DNA of 64,000 nt from Siphonodentalium dalli (taxonomy: Eukaryota > Mollusca > Scaphopoda > Gadilida > Siphonodentaliidae), in the NCBI GenBank assembly GCA_032622095.1, contig CP136069.1, forward strand, positions 9,750,036-9,814,035. The letters run 5' to 3'. A model generated the notes under the pieces. It had not been told where the DNA came from. It saw only the letters and a program-made list of their open reading frames with translations, and searched no databases. Made by a program: the position numbers and the translations under genes. Numbering within the stretch: position 1 is the stretch's first letter; the number at the start of each line of letters is the position of its first letter. Of this stretch, positions 48,068 to 59,893 are shown piece after piece.

Positions 48068-48828
48068 TCACAATGTTAACTGCAGAGAGGTTGTATGTTA
48101 TTGGAGACGTTCTAATATGACAATAGGCTGGCCTAATTAACGAACCATGCACAGCTAAATACACACAAGCAACTTTTAATCTTCAAACAGATACAATTGT
48201 CGGCCTCCAAAATTCAATATACTTTCTTATATACAAACAAACATTGAACTCATACCATTGTTTCACTTAACCAAAATAGCGAATTTCCCCAAAAGAACGC
48301 ATATAGACTGCGCATGCGCAATTATATTAAAATACCCACAATACACTTCACGAGGCTCACAATGGGTTATAATATTTGTTTTCCAAATTTGTTTTATCTT
48401 CAACTAAAAACAAATAGTCTATCGAAATAACTTTCAAATTAATATTACACGTTTCTATAAATAAGCAAATTAGTATATATAAACAAAGCGTATTTCATTA
48501 ATATTTGACTACAAAAAATACTCGGAACACAACTGTAAATAAACTAACTTGAGACTCTCAGTCACTCACACCGTCACAATCTCAGTCTCACTATCGAGCT
48601 GACACTCAGAACAGCATCCGAAGCCGGAAATTTGGAAATTCGCCATTTTTCTTCAAACAATTTTATTCTTTACAAAATACAAATTATCGGGTTAACATAA
48701 AACCATTCAAAAATTGAAACAAACTTAAATAATAAATAAATTAAACCATAAACTCTTACCATAATTACAGAAAATAAAAGATGGCCGTTACTACAAAAAA
48801 AACAGACATGCGCACTCCAATTAAAATT
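48068..48828. other. No gene seen
   Basis: AT-rich flank to the right of the 3.1-kb array. No feature was recognised. Confidence 0.4.
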
Positions 48829-49350
48829 ACCCATAATTCAGTTCACTACACCAGGGGCTCCCAACAGGTTATACAATATTTTCAGGCTATCAGATTATTT
48901 ATATTTTCGACTTTAAGTTTACAATTTGAGCCTGTCCTCACTCTATCGATACGATTTATCATAAACATATTATACACCAGTGGCGTTAACTTTACAACTT
49001 CGGCATCTACGTGATTATATCGGTACGATTCAGTAAGGTACAAACAATCTCCATAAAATACCCACAATTCAGTTCACTACATGCAGGGGCTCCCAATAGG
49101 TTATTCCCATTTATTATGGGCTCCCAATAGGTTATACAATATTTTCAGGCTATCAGATTATTTATATTTTCAACAACATATTATTACACCGGTGACTTTA
49201 AGTTTACAATTTGAGCCTGTCCTGACTCTATCGATAGGATTTATCATATTTTCATAAACGTATTATACACCGCTGGCGTTAACTTTACAATTTCGGCATC
49301 TACGTGATTATATCGGTACGATTGAGTAAGGTACAAACAATCTCCAAGAA
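48829..49350. repeat. Tandem duplication of a ~235-290-bp unit
   Basis: The words 'attcagttcactaca', 'caggctatcagattattta', 'ttgagcctgtcct' and 'catctacgtgattatatc' appear in the same order in 48829-49062 and 49063-49350. The second unit has small insertions, including a repeated 'gggctcccaataggtta'. Confidence 0.9.
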
Positions 49351-49440
49351 TACATTCGCCCTGTACTCCATGCGATATAAAAAAAACAAATGCTAGAAAC
49401 ACCACACTAGGTGGCGTAATAAGCCGCTTTCACGTGCTCA
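49351..49440. repeat. Diverged fragment of the 3.1-kb unit
   Basis: The words 'acattcgccctgt' and 'ggtggcgtaataa' and their spacing match 38119-38195 of the tandem unit, with many differences. This is an older dispersed copy. Confidence 0.6.
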
Positions 49441-50710
49441 GGTTTGGAGACACCAACACACCAATCTCGATGCAGCGCTCGGTACGCTTGTGTCCATAGA
49501 TTGTCATAGATTGTCGTTGATCGCACAACAATGCGCCGATCCCAGATTGCGACCAGGTGGTTTCGCGAAACCGAGTCCTGACATGGAACACCGTGATTAT
49601 TAGGGTGGTCTAGACCTGAGACCATAATTCAGCCGAAAGTGATTCGCCGCTATAAACCGAAAGTAATATCCGAAAAGTAATCCTATTGTGTTATCCATCG
49701 AGTCGGTCCAGGCGATGGATATGACGCTCTACGCCACGGCAATTTCACACTATTTAATGGGGAAGCATATAATACACGGTTTTACTAACAATCATGCCAT
49801 AAAACTATGATTAAAATACTATAATTCATCTCCATTTGAAACATCTGTGTCTCCGGAGGCCATTGAGAAATAGAAAACAGCTGAAATCATAGAAATATTT
49901 CCCCGTTTTTGCTCCCAGAATGCAACAGAAGTCAAACTAAAGTAGAATTTTAAATAGAGGGGGAATAACACTATCTTTAAGATATAGAGTTATTCCCCCT
50001 CCATTGAAAATAATATACTTTTTGCTACAATATTGATTACAAAAATACTTTGGTAACTCAACAAAAACAACATGTTCCAGTTTATTACACCGGATAAGTA
50101 GATAATACAATGTTTTTGAGCTTCCCCTTTCAAATGGTATATACTATGGCATATTTTTTATATATGTGATCTGGGGTTCGAAAGTTAAGTGGGCATTTAA
50201 TGACTATTCCATGTGGTGACTATGCATGTATGTGACAAGAAAAAGATTGTCAATACCCATGCACGAATATGTTTTCCCCAGTAAAATTTCAGCCCAGACA
50301 TGTGGAGTAGTAGTATTTAGTGCTATGAGAAACTGGTTTTGGTATGCATTGCTATACTGGAGTTTTTAGTTTACACGGCTATACTGCGGTTTTAGTATGC
50401 ATGACATTCGCATTCGAGGTGAGTTCATGCAAAATAAGATATTTTGTTAATGGTTTAAACATATTTTATTTGCTCAATGCATATAGTATTACATATATAC
50501 ACACAGGCAAAAGGGATGGGATGACAAGTGCTGCCACTTACAGTAACACCCTCTCCCTATTGTCAAAACACTAAATATATACAAATTAAACACTGACAAG
50601 AGCAAGGAAATATGTTATAACAATATAGCTATGTACAAGTTATGACAACTAACAGTATAGAAAGAACTGATGGATTGTTTCACACGTTATGTATGAGAGA
50701 AAGAAGATTG
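49441..50710. other. No gene; one hairpin at about 49957-50002
   Basis: An inverted pair agggggaataacactatc / gatatagagttattccccct is the only structured site. The remainder is unassigned. Confidence 0.4.
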
Positions 50711-50734
50711 ATAGAGAGAGAGCGCGAGAGAGAG

Positions 50735-50827
<93 letters not shown>
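50711..50827. repeat. (GA)n microsatellite
   Basis: About 115 bp of GA with minor interruptions at the left. It lies about 120 bp beyond the stop codon of the minus-strand LINE and may be its 3' tail. Confidence 0.97.
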
Positions 50828-50831
<4 letters not shown>

Positions 50832-50944
50832 ATGTGGATGGTGTCGACAGCTTTACTGGGTTCGACAAATATTTAACGTCAAAGGGGAAATATCATCAAT
50901 TATAGTTAATTCGCTATCATGTTCTTATATTAGCTCTACACATC

Positions 50945-53900
50945 TCAGACATCGAAATTGAAACGTTTTGTTTCTTTAATGAACCGATGCACGTAATTAA
51001 AGATTACAGTATTCATATCGTGACTTATATATGGGTTGCCGAACAAAAGTGTCTCGACTGATATTGTATTCACATCAAAAGGTATCAAACTATTGTATAG
51101 TCTAAGTCTTTCTCTGGCATATAGTGTGCATTCAAAGAAATAGTGGTCAACAGTCTCATCACCGAGACCACAACTGCACAGTTTAGAGTCTATCAAATGG
51201 TTATCTACCTTGTGTTCCCGCAAGTCACTGCATCGACACCGGAGCTGACATTGTATAACATTAAAACGCCGCTTCCCAAATGAGAAATATTTCGGTGGTT
51301 TCAGCACAGGATTTGCGAACTTTAGCTGTTTTTTAAAATCCTCTAGACGAGAGTTTCTGCAATATGGTTCTAGTGCGTTCCATTCTGCGAGACATTTTGG
51401 GGAAAAAGATGAGTCCATTCGTTTGGTGTCGCGGCGGAGAGGGGTAAAATCAGTTGCATTTCTGAGGTCATAATCAGTTATATCGACAAAACGGGGTGGA
51501 AGCAGAGAGACCAGATAATTTGCAGCTTTCTTGTTTACGATGTTATGTAGAACCGACATTCGTTTAGTATATCGTCTGCTTTCTAGGGTATCCCAGCCAA
51601 TTTCTAACATAAGGCGTTCGTGAGACACGGATCGTGTACAACCGGTGACTGTCCTTGCTGCGTCGTACTGAACATCATCTAATTTATCAAGAAGGTATAA
51701 TGGAGCACCAGACCACACTGGGCTCGCATACTCAAGTAAGGGTCGTATGTATGACAGGTAAAGTGTTTCTAGTGAGTTACGATTAAGGATATATTTTAAT
51801 TTTCGTAACTGGGCGAGTCTAGAATTGGCACGATTACATAAATTTTCAATGTGAGTATTCCACGAAAAATCCTCATGCAGATCTAGTCCCAAATGCTTAT
51901 GCGTTTCAGTATACACTAGAGTATTTTGACCCAATGTGATAATTGGCCTCGCTTGGTCGCTGTTTTTAGCGAAAAACATAAGTTTTGTTTTGGAGGAATT
52001 AAATGTGACCAGCCAATTATTAGCTCACTCGTTAATTTCAAGCATGTCCTGATTAATAGTTCGTTCTACTAGTTGCAAGTCTTTATGGCTTTGAAATAGA
52101 CAGGTGTCGTCGGCGTAAAGTCGCGTTTTGGAGGTAACTTTATCCCCAATATCGTTGATATACATCAAAAATAACACAGGCCCCAGTACATATCCTTGAG
52201 GAACGCCAGCCGCAATTCTTTCGAATTGGGATGTTTCAGAATTTAATCGAACTCTTTGTGATCGACCACTAAGGTAGCTTTGAAACCACTTTAGCAGAAT
52301 ACCATTTATTCCGTATCTGTTCATCTTTACAATAAGCCCATCATGCCAAACTTTATCGAAGGCCTTTGATACATCACAAAATACAGCACATGTCATAAGG
52401 TCATCATCAATAGCCTTAAGTAAATTATGAAATATTTCAATTAATTGACCCTCAGTACTATGGTTGGGCAGGAAACCTGATTGGTGTTCGTACAAAAGGT
52501 TGTTTTTGTTTAGGTGATCAAGGAGTTTTTTTAAAACGATTTTTTCGAAAACTTTACTCAACACGCTAAGTAACGACACGGGCCTGTAATTGTTGGGGTT
52601 ACTAGGGTCACCCTTTTTGGGGATGGGTACAACCTCCGCTTTCTTCCATTCAGATGGGAATACAGATGTTTCTAGTGAGAGTTTAAACAAGATATAAAGG
52701 GGTTTGCTCACTGTAGAATGTGTTTCCTTCAGCATACGATAGCTGATAATGTCGGGTCCGCTCGCCTTATTTGTGGGCAACTGTCTTAGTATGGTAGTAA
52801 TGTCATCTTGGCAAATTTGTATATAGGATAATGTTTTGTCTGTTCGATATGCGAAATCAGGTATCTTCGATCCATTAACTTTGAGTGTACTATTCTCAAC
52901 AAATATACGATTCAAGAATTCTGCCTTTTGTAGGTCGTCATTATATAAATTATCTTGGTATACAAGTGGAGGTATCTGTTTGTTTTGCGATGTATTCATA
53001 AATTGTTTCACGATATGCCAAAACTGTTTTGGTTGCGTATTTACAGACAAAGACTCGCCAAGGTTCGACATGTATTCTTTTTTGGCGTACTGTTTCGCGT
53101 TATTCACCTTGTTTCTCAAAATTTTAAATTTGTTCCAATCACTTTGCAAATTAGTTCTAAGGGCTTTCTTTCTCAACCGATCACGTTGTCTTAACAATTG
53201 TCTCACTTTGCCGTCAAACCATGGTTTATCACGGGGTCGTATTGTGACATGATTATGAGGAATATACAATCGAGCTATTTCGAAATACTTTTGCATAAAT
53301 TTATCAAGGCACGTATTCACATCAACACTAGAGTTCGCCGACAATATATCGGACCATTTTGTTGCAGCTATTTCAGCGTTCATTCCATGAAAGTTTGCAC
53401 GGGAATAGTTCCATACGGATCTTTTCCTAACGGGAGGCTCTTGAGTTTGCATTACAATTTCAACAGATGTAGCGTAATGATCGGACAATCGAAGATTTGT
53501 TACAGTCGGATTCATGAAGTTCGTCTCGTCGCTAACTAAAATCGGATCTATAAGGGTTTGGGTTGTACATGTGACTCGAGTGGGTTCCGTAATAACATTA
53601 TGTAACTTGAATTTTGCTGTTATTTTTTGCAATGGGCCGATCTTCTTCAACATATCACAGTTTAGGTCCCCAACTATCACCAGAGCTGGGTTATATTCCA
53701 GGGCAGTTTCAATTTTTTCTTCCAATTTCTGCCAGTAGTCTGGCAGGCATTCCCTTTCTGATCTATATGTCATACATAGGATAAATGTTTTATTTGTCCC
53801 CACTTCAAACCATAAAATATCGTCATTAAACTCTAGCCTATCCAAACGACGGAATCCAGTTGTATTAGAAAAATATGCAATTATACCACCACCATAGTCT

Positions 53901-54295
53901 GATCTATCTTTACGAATTGGAGGTTGAAAACCAGAAATCGCGAGTTTTTCTGATGAGTAATGTTCACTGAGGTGGGTTTCAGTAAAACACAGAATATCAA
54001 AATCGTCGACATCGTCTTCGAATTTTTCAATCTTGTGCCTGATACTGCGGATATTACAATGCAAAATTGATATGGTACGTATCGGCTGGTGCATGGGACC
54101 GGGGTTAGGACTTACATCACCTGCAATTAAGAGAAGGCATAGAAGAAGTGATGCAACAGCAAGATTACGGAAGCAAAGGTTACGTGATCTTCGGAATTTC
54201 CGGTGTAATTTAATTTGTTTAAGAAAGCTAACAGAAGACATGAACAGATAGTGCGCTCCGATTGCTGATCTATACACACATATATCAACTCCCAT
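50945..54295 (-). pseudogene. Near-full-length non-LTR retrotransposon ORF (EN + RT) with one stop
   Basis: One reading frame runs from ATG 54295 to the stop at 50945. It is interrupted only by TGA at 52027-52025, between 'DMLEINE' and 'ANNWLVTF'. Residues 51-67 form a hydrophobic stretch ending GDVSPNPGP (2A-like). An apurinic-type endonuclease domain follows, with N81, E106 ('FTETHLS'), 'GDLNCD' (209-214) and SDH (271-273). The RT domain has 'FCDVSKAFDKVWHD' and the catalytic YADD at 727-730. After the stop come the thumb region and a C-terminal CSC…H…C zinc motif. The order EN-RT with this C-terminus fits the Jockey/CR1 group. The RT and EN active sites are intact, so it is a young copy inactivated by a point change. 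Confidence 0.88.
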
Positions 54296-55329
54296 GACTA
54301 ATATTACAGTAAAATAACAGACAGATTAGACCAGCAATACAGGAGCACCGTATCTGTTGGTATGTGTTTATAATGTTCCATCGATATATCTCGTTCAAGA
54401 AAGTGTCGACACACACAGAGAAGTGGGGAAAGACATAGAAGAGAGCAAACAGAAGAAACAATCCTTTGTGAAAATACATTATAGCAAAAAAAAAAAAAAT
54501 TGAATGAAATTCCGGACCCCGAGTAGTGTCAGGGATGTTTATAGAGTGGGGTATACTAATTACTAATGTGAAATAATAATAATTGATATTTGTAAATAAT
54601 TAATAGAAGAATGTCGATTAGAACAAATGAGTGACTTGTAAATGTTTTCTCAAAATGTGTTGTCCGGATTGTTAAAATGATTTTGTCCGCTTTCTGTTTT
54701 GCAGTTGGATCCTAATTTTTGAATTGCCAAAGAAAAACAAAAATATATCAACTTCCTTTTAGGTACATCTTTGCGGAAAATGATGACGCTTTTTCCTAAA
54801 AAAGAGCTCGAAATGTCTTTGTAAAACACGATTTCAAGGAATAAACGGATCGAATATAATGATTTTGTGTTAGTTATGACTTTATGCCGGCTAGCCTTTC
54901 TCAAATGGTCACCATAAAGATAATGGAGTATAGAATATTCATGTTTTGCATTTCATTCTAATTTCTGCAGCTGTTCAATACGTCACTGACCACAGTCCCT
55001 GGCCACTACAAACAAGTACTAGCCCTATTAGTGTATGTACAAGGTCTAATTCCTATTTAGAGTGGCCAAGTACTGTGAACTCTTCTATTTTGGCTAAATA
55101 TAATAGTAAGATTTGTGCGTGACCAGAATTATTTTCCATTTTAATCAAGTGTTCAATTAAATTTAAGTCTAATAAATTAAAATAAGTACTTGATAAAAAA
55201 AATTCATGCTGACCGCACCAAGATAGTGTTCTTTGAGGAGAAACACATGAACCGAAATGGTGGACCACTCGCCTGGGCTCATGGACCACCAACCCGGCAC
55301 CAACATAACTTCTCTCGAACATCACTGGC
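54296..55329. other. No gene seen
   Basis: It may include the 5' untranslated region of the LINE. An A run lies at 54487-54499. No other feature was recognised. Confidence 0.4.
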
Positions 55330-55480
55330 ACTAGATCACGCCATGAATCCCCAATGCCCGCAGAGACCATACTCCACCGGTGGTCAGTACAAATCCTGGG
55401 CAACCTAAAAAGCTCCCAGACCCTGCACCGGCGGAATATGATCCCTACGGGTGCCAATCAAAGTAGAGATCATGCCATGA
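55330..55480. mobile_element. Relative of the foldback at 17024-17505
   Basis: 'gatcacgccatgaatcccc' on the left and 'gatcatgccatgatgg' on the right, with 'ggaatatgatccctacggg' between, mirror the arm sequences of the 17-kb foldback. This copy is compact and diverged. Confidence 0.5.
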
Positions 55481-55615
55481 TGGTCTACACTGGCACAGTC
55501 AACTCCCAGCCTTGCATAATGTACAGTTATGCTCCAATTAATTAATTAATCGACTCCACAACCACAACAGAATCACGGGCAACCCCCCAGGACCTAGCCG
55601 GAAATATGGCCCGCC

Positions 55616-55660
55616 GCCATTCGTCGGAAAGCTCTCGGCGAGAGCTTTCCGACGAATGGC
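55616..55660. repeat. Perfect 45-nt palindrome
   Basis: Two 22-nt arms (gccattcgtcggaaagctct… and its exact complement) flank a single central G. It is GC-richer than its surroundings. Confidence 0.95.
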
Positions 55661-56395
55661 AACAAGGCACACCCCGACCAAATCCCGAAAAGATATTTTG
55701 TTTTAATATGTAAAACAGTTATCATCGACAAGTACATATGAAATAAATCGATTTCTTTCATATTTGCATTTCGTGCTAACGGACATCAAATTTCGATGAA
55801 TAAAATCCAGTGGAATAACTCTATGTTAGAAAATTGGAGCGGACCCAATTTTCTATGTACAGCTGTCGCACATGCGAATTAAGTCACATACCAAGAATTG
55901 TCTGAATCCATAAATAAGCGGTTATGTTATATAGGTGTGTTTTTTTCACAGAATTAAGACATATCTGACATATTGTGAGGGTGAACAGGTGGTGTGCTAG
56001 TACTATAGCATACATTGGTTATAGTGGATAATGATTTTTCACTGCAAATTGGTAGTTTTAAATTGAGATTTTTTTTGACAATATGCCCTGTCACCAACTG
56101 TCAGGTTCCGTGGTTTCATAAATTCGTCCAGCCCCAGTTCCGTGTTTTCATTGCTACAGGTCAACTTTTGAAGCAGCATTTCCACATACCGAGCTTTTGA
56201 ACTATTCATGACTTCAAAATAATATGGAATGCTAAGTAAAACCACAGAACCGGACCTGGTGGATCCAATATGGCCGCGAGTTAGTGACAGAGCATATTCA
56301 GGAATTGGGGGCCTCCTTAGAGAGAGATATGTTTTATTCCTCCAAATATGGAGACCATTATGGTACAATATCTATTATATATTTTGAAAGATCTG
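55661..56395. other. No gene seen
   Basis: Unique sequence. A 109-codon minus-strand frame (56368-56039) has no recognised domain. Confidence 0.35.
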
Positions 56396-57263
56396 TGTGT
56401 GTGTGTGTGTATCTGTCTGTGTGTGTGTGTGTAATCGATGGACTCGAAAATGGCCCAGCCGATTTCGATGAAACTTGGTATGTGGGGGTATTTTCGGCCG
56501 GGGACGAACATAGGCATATTAATTTGTCCGTGCGACGTGACCTTGACCTTGAAATCGGGTCATTTCAAGGTCAAATACCCGAATATCACGGGATTTCGAC
56601 GAAACTTGGTATGTGGGGGGCCAGCCGATTTCGATGAAACTTGGTATGTGGGGGTATTTTCGGGTCAGGAGTAACATAGGCCTATTGATTTTCAGATCCG
56701 ATGTCAACTTTTCACGTGCCGAGCTCAAATCTGTTTTTACGCCGTTTTGCGCTAATATATTTCAGTTCGGTGCTCACAAATCGATTCGATATAGCGCGAA
56801 TAATAAATTGCCAGTCATATAATTTGCACGGTTAGAATCTGTGGCGCTTCATCTTTCCAATGATGTATCACACGCCTGTGTACGTTTAATGTTTCTACCT
56901 TAATTATCGGGAATAACGCAGGACCATGCCTCGCTCATCGAAAATCATTGCGTAAATATATTACGCCATCAACATATCGTGACGTGTTCGCGTTAACTCT
57001 TAACCGGCCGATGTCGCGTTAACTCATCACCGGCCGAGGTATCCGCAAATGACATTGGGCTATATATCTCGGAAACGGGTGGAGCTATCGACTTGAAATT
57101 TGGTATGTCAATGTATCTTGCCCCGGATACGAATTTTATCGGGTCGCCGAGCCCGTGCGACGCCAGCTTCGCGCATGCGCAGACCAGATCTCGGAAACGG
57201 GTGGAGCAATCGACTTGAAATTTGGTTTTTGAATAGCCCGGACGAAGTCGGGTCACCTTCTAG
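56396..57263 (+). mobile_element. Helitron-like element, non-autonomous
   Basis: A (GT)n run at the left is followed by repeated blocks 'gccgatttcgatgaaacttg' and 'cgtgaccttgaccttgaaa'. Near the right end is 'atctcggaaacgggtggagc' (twice). The 3' end has a hairpin (agcccggacgaagtcgggt, 57235-57252) and CTAG at 57260-57263 followed by T. It is related in organisation to 7700-7997. Confidence 0.6.
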
Positions 57264-57417
57264 TATATATGTATACACACACACAAAATTTAAATGATGA
57301 CATATATATATATACACATGCAATACGATTTAACTTGAGAAGGCTCACTTGAAGTAAGCTCATCCATCAAAATGTGAGTATGCCAATCTAATTCCATAAG
57401 TGATAACCAACTCTTAA

Positions 57418-59265
57418 AAAATATTTAACATAATTCTTCATACAGGGAACTACCCAACTGCATGGAGCGAGTCAATTCTCAGCTTAATCCACAAAAAAGG
57501 TGACAAGGGTGATCCGAATAACTACCGCGCTATAGCATTAAGCTCCACAATTGGGAAACTGTTTAATAAAATTATAAACCGTAGATTAACAGATTTTCTT
57601 GTAAAAAAAAAAATTATTAGTGAAAATCAATTCGGATTTTCTAAAGGAAAGAGTACAATTGATAGCGCGTTTGTGCTGCATGCCATAGTTCAACGATATA
57701 AGTCACTGAAGCGACCGCTGTATGCTGCCTTTATAGACTTCCGAAAGGCATTTGATACCGTGAATAGGCAACTGCTCTTCGATAAAATGCAACACATCGG
57801 AGTAGAGGGCCAATCACTGCGTATAATCCGTTCACTATATTCTTCAAGTTGTTACACAACTAAGACAAATAGAGGACTTGGACCGGCTTGCTTATCGACC
57901 ATTGGGGTCAGGCAAGGATGCATATTATCACCGAATTTATTCAAAATATTTATCGATGACATTAGGAATATATTTGACGAATCGTGTGATCCAGTGACGA
58001 TCGGGGATAGTCAGTGCAATCATATTCTTTTCGCTGACGACCTCGTTCTATTGTCTGATAGTTCCACGGGACTCCAAAACTGTCTAAACAAACCAAAACT
58101 CTACACTGATGCGAATGAACTTAAAGTTAACGAGGAAAAAACTAAATGCATGATTTTTCGGGCGAGACAATCAGCAATAATTCCATCCTTTCATATCTCT
58201 GAGATCAAACTGGAAAATGTCAGGGAATATACATACCTTGGTATAACCTTTTCTAGTAATGGCAAGTTCACAAAAGCTATCACAAACTTAAGCGCTAAAG
58301 GACTCAAAGCGATGTACTCACTATTCAATGCGTGTAACCATACATCACCTCTCCCATTGTTAACTTCACTCAAACTGTTCCATAAACTGATCAAACCAAT
58401 AATTATGTATGGCAGTGAACTGTGGGGTGTCGAGATAACATCTAAAAATCACGATATCCTAGCCTGTGAATCAGTTCATATTAAATTTTGCAAACGTTTA
58501 TTAGGTGCTGGAAAATATGCATCAAATAATGCTGTCCGTGCAGAACTAGGCAGCTATCCTCTGTATATAGATGCAGCTTGCAGAATGTCGAATTATGCTA
58601 TCAATGTCACCTCGCGTTCGGACTGCGAACTTCTACGAAATGCGGTTAAAGAACAACGGACGGTATTATCTTCAAAATCAATTTTCAAATCAGTCGAATC
58701 TCTAGGGTTAACATTACCAGAGACTGGTCACGCCACCGACATGATAACGAAAAATTTCCGAAAATCTTTACAAAAAAGCTATAACGAGTACTTCCAAGCT
58801 AGCCTGAGTGACGACTGCTCAAAATCAGGCAGCAACAAACTCAGAACATATCGGCTTTACAAGAAAGAGTATAGGCTTGAGCCCTATCTTCTGAACGCGA
58901 AATCATTGGAAGACAGAATAGCTTTCACCAGATTCAGAATCAGTAACCATGTACTTGCTATAGAAAAGGGGCGTCATTTACAGCCCCCAGTAAAATTAGA
59001 AAATAGAAAGTGTGTGTTTTGCTGCGATGATGTCGTAGAAGATGAAATACATTTCCTTATGGAATGCACTGCATATTCACAACTACGAAGAGAGCTTCTC
59101 GGATCAATGGTTAACCATAATCCGAATTTTCATCGCATTAACGCTAACGATCAATTTACTACTATATTGACAAATGACTGTCCCACTCTAACAGGAATAA
59201 TATGTAAACTGATCCGTCGCTTCTTCGATACTCGTGCTGAGCAAATAACAGTTAGGAAACCATAA
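57418..59265 (+). CDS. 5'-truncated non-LTR retrotransposon: RT and C-terminal domain
   Basis: The frame is open from 57418 with no upstream start; homology begins about 57440 ('GNYPTAWSESIL'), so this is a 5' truncation rather than a gene start. It contains 'HKKGDKGDPNNYRAI', 'ENQFGFSKGKST', 'AAFIDFRKAFDTV' (catalytic Asp), 'VRQGCILSPNLF', and catalytic FADD at 58030-58041. A maturase-like thumb follows and then a C-terminal 'CVFCCDDVVEDEIHF…C' zinc motif, ending at TAA 59263. No internal stop or frameshift was seen, so the insertion is recent. The endonuclease domain is absent, so it cannot move on its own. Confidence 0.85.
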   Translation, partial: KIFNIILHTGNYPTAWSESILSLIHKKGDKGDPNNYRAIALSSTIGKLFNKIINRRLTDFLVKKKIISENQFGFSKGKSTIDSAFVLHAIVQRYKSLKRPLYAAFIDFRKAFDTVNRQLLFDKMQHIGVEGQSLRIIRSLYSSSCYTTKTNRGLGPACLSTIGVRQGCILSPNLFKIFIDDIRNIFDESCDPVTIGDSQCNHILFADDLVLLSDSSTGLQNCLNKPKLYTDANELKVNEEKTKCMIFRARQSAIIPSFHISEIKLENVREYTYLGITFSSNGKFTKAITNLSAKGLKAMYSLFNACNHTSPLPLLTSLKLFHKLIKPIIMYGSELWGVEITSKNHDILACESVHIKFCKRLLGAGKYASNNAVRAELGSYPLYIDAACRMSNYAINVTSRSDCELLRNAVKEQRTVLSSKSIFKSVESLGLTLPETGHATDMITKNFRKSLQKSYNEYFQASLSDDCSKSGSNKLRTYRLYKKEYRLEPYLLNAKSLEDRIAFTRFRISNHVLAIEKGRHLQPPVKLENRKCVFCCDDVVEDEIHFLMECTAYSQLRRELLGSMVNHNPNFHRINANDQFTTILTNDCPTLTGIICKLIRRFFDTRAEQITVRKP

Positions 59266-59435
59266 ATATGATACATGATCCTGAGACTCCTTGTACATCT
59301 TAGCATATTATGTAATTTTCTTCTTGTATATTGTATTATCACATGTTTTGTATACTATTATCCATTGTATTAGCAAACTGTCCTCGTATGGATGTTTTTT
59401 GCCAATAAATCATTATCTATCTATCTATCTATCTA
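59266..59435 (+). mobile_element. LINE 3' UTR ending in (TATC)n
   Basis: About 145 bp after the stop, ending in 'caataaatcatta' followed by five to six TATC units (59411-59435). A microsatellite 3' tail instead of poly(A) is common for several non-LTR clades. Confidence 0.7.
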
Positions 59436-59893
59436 CCGAAGACCGAAGAATAGTTCACGAAACCGCAAAACAAGTAGTTTGAGACAAGTATATATATACA
59501 TATATATATATACATCTACAGTCAGATGCTCGTAGCCCATTTATATATAACCATGGTATATGCCAGATATAACCGTACACAAAAAAACGCCGTTCTTTTG
59601 ACCGTGTATTTATCCATGGTGTGTGTGCTTGTGGTTGTCCGTAACCTGGTGCCCGGTGTTATTGCTTTGAAAGGTAATCACGTTAGACTGGTGTTGTTAG
59701 ATTGGTAATGAGATTAGCGGTTTCCATGTCTTGTCTGGTCATATTTACTGTTTGAACTTTGTCTGAAATAGACGCACTTTTTATACTAGAATTTGCGCAA
59801 CAGGAGCGCATGGAAATCGCCCGTCGAGTTGGTTTAAGGGTTTTTAGAAAAACCATTTATATGATATAGAGAGGCCAACAGAACTATACCATA
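59436..59893. other. No gene seen
   Basis: It includes an (AT)-rich 'tatatatacatatatata' stretch near 59490-59512; otherwise unassigned. Confidence 0.4.

Noticed and set aside
50642-50961. Open frames with (RE)n or (SL)n
   Set aside because: They are translations of the (GA)n microsatellite. The same reason removes the frames at 19120-19428.
52836-53539. Plus-strand frames antisense to the LINE
   Set aside because: They are shadows of the minus-strand ORF, which has clear EN and RT motifs.
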